Translations under genes and position numbers: made by a program
Shown here: positions 6,767-13,004 of the stretch, one piece after another
Layout of the letters: each line of letters opens with the position of its first letter
Numbering within the stretch: position 1 is the first letter of the stretch
Notes under the pieces: model-generated
Database searches by the model: none
Seen by the model: only the letters and a program-made list of their open reading frames with translations
Told to the model about the DNA's origin: nothing
NCBI RefSeq assembly: GCF_041197575.1
Contig: NZ_JBDKXB010000044.1
Location: 1 to 16,577 of the forward strand
Origin: Thioalkalicoccus limnaeus
GTDB lineage: Bacteria; Pseudomonadota; Gammaproteobacteria; Chromatiales; Chromatiaceae
DNA: 16,577 bases
Reading direction: 5' to 3'

Positions 6767-7651
6767 TCACCACGCGATCAGGAAGACGCCGGTCAGCATC
6801 AGTCCGGCGGCCATCAGATGCTGGCGCAGTCCGGCCTCGTGGAACAGCCAGGCGCCGTAGAGGATGCCGATCACGAGGCTGAGCCGCTTGACCGCGATCA
6901 TATAGGCGACCTCGACCAGCTGGATCGCGAGGAAGTGGGTCGTGACCATGATCGCGTTGAGGCCGGTGACGATCAGCACGGCCCAGGGACGGCGCCAGAC
7001 GCGAAGCAGGGTGCCCGGTCGGGGCAGGCCGATGAGCACCAGTGTCGCGGCGCCGAGCAGCAGGAAATAGAAGGCACCGAAATGTTCGGGGGCCATGTAT
7101 TGCAGCGCGCCCTTGCCGAGGGTCGCGGTCACGGCGTAGAGCAGGGCCACGGCCAGCATCATCCGCGATCCGCGCTGATGAAAGGTCGCTGCCAGCGGCG
7201 CCGCCCAGGTTCGCCAATCGGCGGCGCGGGCCTGCTGCACATTGAGCAACCAGGATCCGCCGACGATCAGCAGGATGCCAACAGCGCCCTGGGCCGAGAC
7301 TTTCTCCCCGAGCACCCAATCGGCGATCAGGATCACGAAGGCCGGCGTGAAGGCCAGATAGGGCAGGGTTTGGGATAAGGGGTGATCACGGATCGCCGCC
7401 ATGTACATCAGCATGGCGAGGATCTCTAGCGGCAGCAGGATCGCGATCCAGCCCCAGAAGGCGACGGGCAGGTCGGCCAGCGGCGGGAGGCCGGCGAGCA
7501 ACGGCGTCATCAGGACCCCGGTCAGCGTGAACCGGATCAGCGTCAGCTCGCGCGTCGAATAGTCGCGCAGCCAGGCCTTGGTCGCCGCATCGGCCGAGGC
7601 CAGGCTGAAGGCGCAGATCAGCGACAGCGTGAGCCAGTCCAACTGGTCCAT
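6767..7651 (-). CDS. EamA-type drug/metabolite transporter (DMT superfamily)
   Basis: Inner-membrane permease of 294 residues with about ten predicted helices in two EamA repeats (roughly 5-137 and 163-294). Each repeat ends in the typical pattern of a helix, a short loop with Gly-Glu or His-Glu, and two closing helices (ADWVLGEKVSAQGAVGILLIVGGSWLL in the first; YGAWLFHEAGLRQHLMAAGLML in the second, split by the loop). The substrate cannot be told from sequence; family members export amino acids, nucleosides or drugs. The ATG at 7651 lies 25 bases after the dusA stop on the same strand, so the two are probably co-transcribed. The ribosome site is poor. Confidence 0.88.
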   Translation of the reverse strand: MDQLDWLTLSLICAFSLASADAATKAWLRDYSTRELTLIRFTLTGVLMTPLLAGLPPLADLPVAFWGWIAILLPLEILAMLMYMAAIRDHPLSQTLPYLAFTPAFVILIADWVLGEKVSAQGAVGILLIVGGSWLLNVQQARAADWRTWAAPLAATFHQRGSRMMLAVALLYAVTATLGKGALQYMAPEHFGAFYFLLLGAATLVLIGLPRPGTLLRVWRRPWAVLIVTGLNAIMVTTHFLAIQLVEVAYMIAVKRLSLVIGILYGAWLFHEAGLRQHLMAAGLMLTGVFLIAW

Positions 7652-7676
7652 GGTGCCGGAGCCGTCCGGCGTTCGC

Positions 7677-8696
7677 TCAGCGGACGAGTGCCGCGGCGTC
7701 GGTCAGAACCCGGTGGCCGGCGCCGGGTCGATGGGCCTGCTCGCTCAGATGGCGGCGCCAGGCGCGGGCCCCCGGGCGGCCCTGGAACAGACCGAGCAGA
7801 TGGCGGCTCAAGCTGTTCAGCGGGACGCCGGCCGCGAGTTGCCGCTCGACGTAGGGGAGAAAGTCCTCGATGATCTGGTGCTGGGTCGGGACCGGGTGAT
7901 CATCGTCGAACAGCAGCCGGTCGGCGTCGGCCAGCAGCCAGGGATCCTGATAGGCGGCACGGCCGATCATGATGCCGTCGACGCGCTCGAGCAGGTCGGC
8001 GGCCTGCGCCAGGCTCGTGACGCCACCGTTGAGAACGATTGGCGGGCCCGGAAAATCGGCCTTCAGCCGGAACACCCAGTCGTAACGCAGCGGTGGGATC
8101 TCGCGGTTCTCCTTCGGGTTCAGCCCCTGAAGCCAAGCCTTGCGGGCGTGAACGATCAGCGTGTCGCAGCCGGCCGCGAGCAGCGCGCCGACGAAGTCCG
8201 TCAGTTCACCATAGCTGTCGCGGTCGTCGATCCCGATGCGGGTCTTGGCCGTGACCGGGATCCGGACCGCGTCCTTCATCGCCGCGATGCCCTCGGCGAC
8301 CCGTTGCGGTTCGGCCATCAGACAGGCGCCGAAACGCCCGGACTGCACGCGGTCCGATGGACAGCCGAGGTTCAGGTTGATCTCGTCGTAGCCCCAGTCT
8401 TCGCCCATCCGGGCGCAGGCGGCCAGCTCGGCCGGGTCGCTGCCGCCGAGTTGCAGCGCGACCGGATGCTCGGCCGGGTCGAATCGCAGGAACCGGGCAC
8501 GATCGCCGTGGATCAGCGCGCCGGTCGTGACCATTTCGCTGTAGAGCCTGGTATGGCGGCTGATCAGACGCAGGAAGTACCGACAGTGGCGGTCGGTCCA
8601 GTCCATCATCGGGGCCACGCACAGGCGCCAGGCCCGTTGCGGGCACAGCTGCTGCGGGGGCGGGGAAGGGCGGCTTGTCATGGTCCGGTGCGTCAT
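7677..8696 (-). CDS. dusA: tRNA-dihydrouridine synthase A
   Basis: FMN-dependent enzyme that reduces U20/U20a in the tRNA D-loop. It has 339 residues and closely parallels E. coli DusA: LCVAPMMDWTDRHCRYFLRL near the start, EMVTTGALIHG, the catalytic cysteine C112 in NLGCPSDRVQSG, AKTRIGIDDRDSYGEL, the VHARKAWLQGLNPKENREIP block, and GIMIGRAAYQDPW. The C-terminal helical region with LLGLFQGRPGARAWRRHLSE is DusA-specific. The start is uncertain. A GTG at 8729 lies within a perfect inverted repeat and is unlikely, while ATGs at 8696 and 8681 both give normal N-termini without a clear ribosome site. The EamA transporter follows by 25 bases; no functional tie is obvious. Confidence 0.93.
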   Translation of the reverse strand: MTHRTMTSRPSPPPQQLCPQRAWRLCVAPMMDWTDRHCRYFLRLISRHTRLYSEMVTTGALIHGDRARFLRFDPAEHPVALQLGGSDPAELAACARMGEDWGYDEINLNLGCPSDRVQSGRFGACLMAEPQRVAEGIAAMKDAVRIPVTAKTRIGIDDRDSYGELTDFVGALLAAGCDTLIVHARKAWLQGLNPKENREIPPLRYDWVFRLKADFPGPPIVLNGGVTSLAQAADLLERVDGIMIGRAAYQDPWLLADADRLLFDDDHPVPTQHQIIEDFLPYVERQLAAGVPLNSLSRHLLGLFQGRPGARAWRRHLSEQAHRPGAGHRVLTDAAALVR

Positions 8697-8717
8697 CAGG
8701 GGTTCTTGGGTCGATCG

Positions 8718-8755
8718 GGCCGCGAGCACCGGTCACGCCTGCGGTGCTCGCGGCC
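8718..8755. repeat. Perfect 14-bp inverted repeat between the cytochrome gene and dusA
   Basis: The arm 8718-8731 (ggccgcgagcaccg) pairs exactly with 8742-8755 around a 10-base loop. It lies about 40 bases after the cytochrome stop and about 20 bases before the preferred dusA ATG. It could end or protect the cytochrome message, or act in the dusA leader. There is no T-run on either side, so it is not a standard factor-independent terminator. Confidence 0.65.
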
Positions 8756-8793
8756 TTCATCGAAACCCCTCAATGTAACACCGGATCCTCGGA

Positions 8794-10302
8794 TCAGGGT
8801 CGGTAACGCGTCTCGTAGAAGGCCATCCGCCGCGGCTGCAACAACTCCTCGTCGTCGGTCAGTTCGAGGACGCGTGGCTTCATGCCTTCGAACACCAGGT
8901 TGTAGAACATCTCGGCGCGGACGAAGGCCGGGCGGAACGGGAGGTCGTAGCTGATGGTTCGCCGTTCGTGCGGGTCCAGCCGCGTATCGATGCCGACTTG
9001 CGTGGCCTCGGGCGGCATCGCCGGTTGGCCCTGATCATCGGCCAATTGGTAGAAGAGGTAAGCCTCGGGTGCCTCCTTCTGCGCATGCTGTTGGTAGTTC
9101 TGCCAGAGGATGCGGCCCTTATCGTCGAGCGCGGTGACCTGGATCTGAACATTCCGGAAGGGCGCGCCGGTCGGCATCTTGTGCGGCAACTTATTCTGCA
9201 ACACGACATGCGCTCGCACGCCATCGAGCGTCGGTTCGAGATCGACGGTCAGCAGCACGGCGCGGGCCAACATCGCGTTGTCATGACCGCCACCCATCCC
9301 ATGATGGGCGATCCCGTTGACCACCGGCATATGACAGGACTGACAGGTCACCTGAGCGCCGCTGGCCTCGAATTCGTCGCCAGTCGCGCACAGCGGCACG
9401 CCTTGCGGATTCGGCCGCAGATGGTGGCAGCCCAGGCACAGTTCCGAGGTTCGCAGGATGCGCGGGCTGGCCTCGAGCGGCAAGGATGCGGAGACCCGTT
9501 GACCGAAGGCGTCGAGCTTGTCGATGTGCGGGTTGCCGGTGTGCGGGCTGTCGGGTGTGCGGACCTGATCGAACGGATAACCCTTGGGGCCTTGGAGGAC
9601 GCTCGAGGTCTCGTACGCGAGGAGCCCCAAGCGCAGCCCGCCCCCTTCGCGCCGCACCCCCTTGTACCCGGAGATTCGATGACAGGCGACACAGTTCACG
9701 CCTTCGGCGTAAGCGGCCATCGCGTCCAGCTTGGTGACGCCGTCCTGGGCCGCGTTCGGCGCGTGACATTGCAGACAGACCGGGTAGGTTTGGGCACGCT
9801 GATGGACCTGGTTCTCTGCGCGCGGATCCCCAACCTCCTGGCGGTACATGAGCTCGTGGATCGGGTCGCTGAGCGCCGTGCTCCGCGCGTGCATCGATCC
9901 TGACCACTGCTCGTAGACATCCTCATGACACCACTGGCAGACGCGAGCGGACACATGGTGCAGGCGTTGCGCCTCGAGGGCGTCGACGACCGGGTCCAGG
10001 TTGCTGAAATAGGCGCCCAGATCCACGAACTGCTGATCCGTCATCGTGGCGCTCAGTTGGCCCATCGTCGCGCTTTCACGATCGCCCGAGCGAATCAGCT
10101 GCATCGTGCGGACCAGGGCCTCCGCCGGCATCCCCGCGAGCGGCGGGACCGGTCCGGAGCCGCTCCCGCCCGGTCCGTGGCACGCGATGCAATAGCGATT
10201 GGCGAGGTCCTCGCCGACCGCCGCGTCACCAGTCCCGGCCGGAGCGGCGCTGCACCAGTAGAGGAAGGGGGCCGCCACCATCCACAGTATGGGCCTGCTC
10301 AT
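8794..10302 (-). CDS. Exported six-heme cytochrome c: c4/FccA-like domain fused to C554-like multiheme domain
   Basis: Predicted periplasmic electron-transfer protein of 502 residues. A signal peptide covers about residues 1-22 (cleavage near APA-G). Residues 28-103 form a class I monoheme domain: CIACH at 38-42, PPLAGMP, and candidate sixth ligand M80 (ATMGQL). This resembles halves of cytochrome c4 or the FccA sulfide dehydrogenase subunit. Residues 118-345 hold five more sites: CQWCH 122, CLQCH 176, CVACH 204, CLGCH 289 and CQSCH 320, in an arrangement like cytochrome c554-family proteins (CQWCHEDVYEQWSGSMH). The last 150 residues are beta-rich with LPHKMPTGAPFRNV and no heme site. GGAGG (10310-10314) sits 7 bases before the ATG, so the start is firm. 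The electron partners are unknown. The divergent cysteine-cluster membrane protein is a candidate. Confidence 0.87.
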   Translation of the reverse strand: MSRPILWMVAAPFLYWCSAAPAGTGDAAVGEDLANRYCIACHGPGGSGSGPVPPLAGMPAEALVRTMQLIRSGDRESATMGQLSATMTDQQFVDLGAYFSNLDPVVDALEAQRLHHVSARVCQWCHEDVYEQWSGSMHARSTALSDPIHELMYRQEVGDPRAENQVHQRAQTYPVCLQCHAPNAAQDGVTKLDAMAAYAEGVNCVACHRISGYKGVRREGGGLRLGLLAYETSSVLQGPKGYPFDQVRTPDSPHTGNPHIDKLDAFGQRVSASLPLEASPRILRTSELCLGCHHLRPNPQGVPLCATGDEFEASGAQVTCQSCHMPVVNGIAHHGMGGGHDNAMLARAVLLTVDLEPTLDGVRAHVVLQNKLPHKMPTGAPFRNVQIQVTALDDKGRILWQNYQQHAQKEAPEAYLFYQLADDQGQPAMPPEATQVGIDTRLDPHERRTISYDLPFRPAFVRAEMFYNLVFEGMKPRVLELTDDEELLQPRRMAFYETRYRP

Positions 10303-10645
10303 GCAAAATCCTCCGAATCATTTGTTTTCTTATTGGTTCTCGAGGGAGCGCCGAAGTATGCAGTGCTCGGCTCACGGCGCTTCGTCGGGCTGTTTATAGC
10401 CCAGCCGTCAAGGTCTTTCCAGCCACGGAACTCTAGGGGATATCGCGCCACGAGCGCGCAACGCCGCCGCGATCGCGGGCGAGCGACGGTGCCACGATGC
10501 CGTTCTCGGCCTTCCGGACAACCGCGAGGGACAACGGGGTAGCAGGGCGCTCGACGGTTATGACAAACTGATGAAAGGGGCCATTGCAAGGTCGCCGGCT
10601 ACCAACAATCCACATCAATCCGGAACCACGCGGGGCAGGAATACT
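10303..10645. other. Divergent intergenic region between cytochrome and cysteine-cluster genes
   Basis: These 343 bases hold no supported gene but must contain two divergent promoters. The A+T-rich patch 10316-10340 lies just upstream of the cytochrome ribosome site. A short dyad, gggct(gtttat)agccc, lies near 10387-10402, and a palindromic CCGCGATCGCGG lies near 10467-10478. I could not identify a convincing -35/-10 pair, sigma-54 site or FNR box on either strand. Confidence 0.4.
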
Positions 10646-11260
10646 ATGTCACGATCATCTCCATTCGAACAAACCGAGACAGGCCGCGATCATGAGCGGG
10701 GCCTGTCCCTCGCCGAGACCCTGCTTCCGGTGAAATGGGCGGCGGCCCGCGTCCTCTTCATCCTCTACATCGGCTTTGCGCTCTTCACGGTCGTCGGCGG
10801 GATCCTGACGGCCCCGCTGGCCACCTGGTATTTCTTCGGCGATTGGCGGTTCTGGCGCCATTGGCGGCCGGTCTTGCGCCTGTATGGACAGGGCTGGCGC
10901 GTCCTCGGCTTGATGGTCCGCGGTGAAAGCGGGTTCATGTTCGACGTGCCCCTGACCGCGCCGCCCTACAGCGCACCGGTCCCGAATCTGACCGAGATCA
11001 ACCCGGAATGGGCCCACGGCTCCGCCTGCGGCGAATGTAGCCGCTGTTGCGAGAAGATCCATTGCCCGATCCTCGATCAGGATACCGGCTTCTGCGGCGG
11101 CTATGACTCCTTCTATTGGCGTTACTTCAACTGTGGACGCTTCCCGTCGAACCAGCGCGAGATCGATTACTACGGCTGCCCCAAATGGGTGATGAAAGAG
11201 GTCCGGGTCGCACCGCCAACACTCGAGGCCAAGGTCGCCAGCGATAGGCCCTGTCCGTAA
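10646..11260 (+). CDS. Membrane-anchored cysteine-cluster protein, uncharacterised
   Basis: A 204-residue protein with one or two membrane helices (about 31-64) followed by a polar domain rich in Trp and Cys. Eight cysteines form an ordered cluster: C128, C131, C134, C135, C140, C150, C163 and C178 (CGECSRCC, then HCPILD, FCGGYD, FNCGRFP, YGCPKW); C203 lies at the tail. Such spacing suggests Fe-S or zinc binding, although no standard ferredoxin CxxCxxCxxxCP block is present. The ATG at 10646 has AGGA 5 bases upstream; the frame is open 25 codons earlier, but without a ribosome site. It diverges from the six-heme cytochrome, which suggests a shared envelope redox role; this is inference. I do not recognise a named family beyond a general resemblance to cysteine-cluster proteins. 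Confidence 0.8.
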   Translation: MSRSSPFEQTETGRDHERGLSLAETLLPVKWAAARVLFILYIGFALFTVVGGILTAPLATWYFFGDWRFWRHWRPVLRLYGQGWRVLGLMVRGESGFMFDVPLTAPPYSAPVPNLTEINPEWAHGSACGECSRCCEKIHCPILDQDTGFCGGYDSFYWRYFNCGRFPSNQREIDYYGCPKWVMKEVRVAPPTLEAKVASDRPCP

Positions 11261-11299
11261 CCATCGCGATCCGAGCGGATTGCCGCACAGAATCAATAG

Positions 11300-11318
11300 C
11301 GCCGGCCTCGCGCCGGCG
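11300..11318. other. Short GC-rich hairpin between the cysteine-cluster gene and yaiI
   Basis: The arms CGCCGGC (11300-11306) and GCCGGCG (11312-11318) are perfectly complementary around a 5-base loop, 40 bases after the upstream stop. No T-run follows, so termination would be weak. It could be a short REP-like unit or chance in GC-rich DNA. Confidence 0.4.
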
Positions 11319-11394
11319 TGCCAACCCGATATCGATCTCGCTGCCATGCGGCAGCCGATGCGCTCTCCATTTTCTGATGACTGACCTGAACCCC

Positions 11395-11877
11395 ATGCAC
11401 ATCTGGGTCGATGCGGACGCCTGTCCCGCGGTGATCAAAGAGATCCTCTATCGGGCTGCCCAGCGGGTCGGAGCGCCCCTGACACTGGTGGCCAACCGGC
11501 CGCTGCAGCCACCGCCCTCGCCGCTGATCCGCGCCGTGCAGGTGGCACGCGGATTCGATGCGGCCGATGACCATATCGTCGCCCACCTGCAACCCGGCGA
11601 TCTGGTCATCACGGCCGACATCCCGTTGGCGGCGCAGGTGATCGACCATGGCGGTGCCGTCATCAATCCCCGCGGCGAACGCTACACTGCTGACAACATT
11701 CGCGAGCGGCTCGCGATGCGCGACCTGATGGATAGCCTGCGCGGGTTGGGCGAGATCACCGGCGGGCCACCCGCGCTGAGCACTGCCGACCGCGCGGCTT
11801 TCGCCAACGCCCTGGACCGGTTTCTGGCCGAGCGGGCCCATCGAGAGGCGCCCGCGAGGAATCGCGCCGATCGCTGA
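11395..11877 (+). CDS. yaiI: YaiI/YqxD family protein (UPF0178), PIN-like fold
   Basis: A conserved bacterial protein of unknown precise function, 160 residues, parallel to E. coli YaiI over its length. Key runs are WVDADACPAVIKEILYRAA at the start (acidic D6 and D8), VARGFDAADDHIV, GDLVITADIPLAA (D75), NPRGERYTADNIRERLAMRD and TGGPPALS. The aspartates resemble the acidic pocket of PIN/NYN-type nucleases, so an RNA-directed role is possible but unproven. The ATG at 11395 matches the family start (M-x-IWVDADACP); an in-frame ATG at 11377 would add six residues. Neither has a visible ribosome site. It follows the cysteine-cluster gene by about 130 bases on the same strand, but the intervening hairpin argues against a tight operon. 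Confidence 0.92.
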   Translation: MHIWVDADACPAVIKEILYRAAQRVGAPLTLVANRPLQPPPSPLIRAVQVARGFDAADDHIVAHLQPGDLVITADIPLAAQVIDHGGAVINPRGERYTADNIRERLAMRDLMDSLRGLGEITGGPPALSTADRAAFANALDRFLAERAHREAPARNRADR

Positions 11878-12208
11878 GCCCTGTCGGAGGCGGGTGGTCT
11901 GGGAGGCATTGACGGAAGGCTTGCGTGATCGAAAGGGCCGGTCGCGAGACCTTGGGGCATTCATGCCAAATGCACGCGCCCGCCTTGCCAAAGCCCCTGC
12001 CATGCGCTTGACCATCGACTACGTCGCCTGCATCCGTGTCCATCCGTGGTTTCATGTTCAATCGCGCGCCGGCAGACCCCGCGTAGCCGGTTTGGGATCC
12101 CTGCTGAAGTCGGTCCCGGTCTTGACGGCGGTCTTCCCCCGACGTGGTCCGCGACAGCTGGCAGCGGCCGGGTGCGCAATGCATAGTTCCTGGCGTGCAG
12201 TCCAGAGG
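11878..12208. other. Gene-free stretch between convergent yaiI and lipoprotein genes, with a repeat remnant
   Basis: No supported gene in about 330 bases. The one clear structure is a 10-base-period tandem, CATCCGTGTC followed by CATCCGTGGT at 12031-12050, then TTCATGTTCA. This resembles the dispersed 'CATCCGTGTTCATCCGTGGTTTC' type of intergenic sequence I recall from several environmental bacteria (sequence from memory, not verified). No terminator with a T-run was found between the two converging genes. Confidence 0.4.
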
Positions 12209-12784
12209 TCAATCGGCGATGTCGATCGTCGCCAGCCCCCCGAGCGCGGCCCGCATCTCGGTCAGGGTGGGCGGTTTCGCCGTCGCGGCGTCGTCAAACA
12301 GGCCGAGGCAGGTCAGCCGCATCAGGTTCGGGTCGACCAACCCGCCGAGCCACAGGTGATAGCCCTCGCGAATCATGGGGTTGCCGCCGCTGTCGCTGTC
12401 CGCGCCGTAATCGGCGAGGCGCCAAGCCACTGCCGAGGGCACCGGCAGCCGCGAGACCAGCGTCCAGTAGTGCTGCACCTGCTCGATCGGGTAGCGGCCG
12501 GCCGCGATGGTCTGGACCCGTTCCCAATCGAGGCGGCGGACCTCGAGTCCGCAGGTCGGCGCAGAGGCGTAGCTGCTCGAGCTCAGACGGCCGGCGACGA
12601 AGAAGACCCGCGTGCGCCCAGCGGGCACCGGGATCGGCTGATGCAGGACGAGGGCACTACCGGGAGGGATCGTGACCCATTCGCCGCCCGCGTCCTCGCG
12701 TACGAGCGTCTGGCAGCCGGCGAGAGCTAGGGCCGCGATGGTCGCGAAGGCCAAGCGAGCGAGGGCGGACGAGGTGGCAAGCAT
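12209..12784 (-). CDS. Predicted lipoprotein, uncharacterised
   Basis: A 191-residue protein with a lipoprotein signal: a hydrophobic run to LALAGC, with lipidation expected at C24. The mature part carries no domain I recognise. It includes GEWVTIPPGSALVLHQPIPVPAGRTRVFF, split here as an initial beta-rich stretch, then CGLEVRRLDWERVQTIAAG, a Tyr/Trp-containing middle and a C-terminal PTLTEMRAALGGLATIDIAD. C78 and C159 are the only mature cysteines besides C24 and could form a disulfide. The ATG at 12784 is chosen because the signal peptide starts there; the 44 upstream codons in frame are not signal-like. The ribosome site is weak. It converges with yaiI and diverges from the large exported protein, so an envelope location is shared with that neighbour, but no function follows. 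Confidence 0.82.
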   Translation of the reverse strand: MLATSSALARLAFATIAALALAGCQTLVREDAGGEWVTIPPGSALVLHQPIPVPAGRTRVFFVAGRLSSSSYASAPTCGLEVRRLDWERVQTIAAGRYPIEQVQHYWTLVSRLPVPSAVAWRLADYGADSDSGGNPMIREGYHLWLGGLVDPNLMRLTCLGLFDDAATAKPPTLTEMRAALGGLATIDIAD

Positions 12785-12940
12785 GGCGGCACAGACCTTC
12801 GTGGGATCTTTCTTCTGCCACTGATCTGGGTTAGGTGGACAGGATTCCAAGCGCTCGACGATCCTGCTACCGTCACTCTGGCCGCTTGAACGCATTCGGT
12901 CCGAGCGACGGGCCAACCCGATCCGCTGCGAGGGGAGGGC

Positions 12941-12970
12941 TTGCTTCCGTCACGAACGCTGTGGTAAGGT
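12941..12970 (+). promoter_or_regulatory. Weak candidate promoter for the toroid-domain gene
   Basis: TTGCTT (12941-12946) and TAAGGT (12965-12970) are 18 bases apart and would start transcription about 27 bases before the ATG at 13005. Both boxes are poor matches. It is listed as the best pair in the 220-base divergent region 12785-13004, which otherwise shows nothing distinctive. Confidence 0.25.
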
Positions 12971-13004
12971 CGATGGGAACAGGAGTTGCCGTTAGGGACA
13001 GGGA

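Noticed and set aside
7578..8954. Plus-strand open frame of 458 codons across dusA
   Set aside because: It overlaps three minus-strand genes antisense and has no recognisable domain.
8968..9903. Plus-strand open frame of 311 codons opposite the cytochrome
   Set aside because: The minus strand has six CXXCH motifs, a signal peptide and a GGAGG site; the plus frame has no feature.
11756..12184. Minus-strand open frames across yaiI and the following gap
   Set aside because: They overlap yaiI antisense and show no motif; the gap part looks like non-coding sequence with a repeat remnant.
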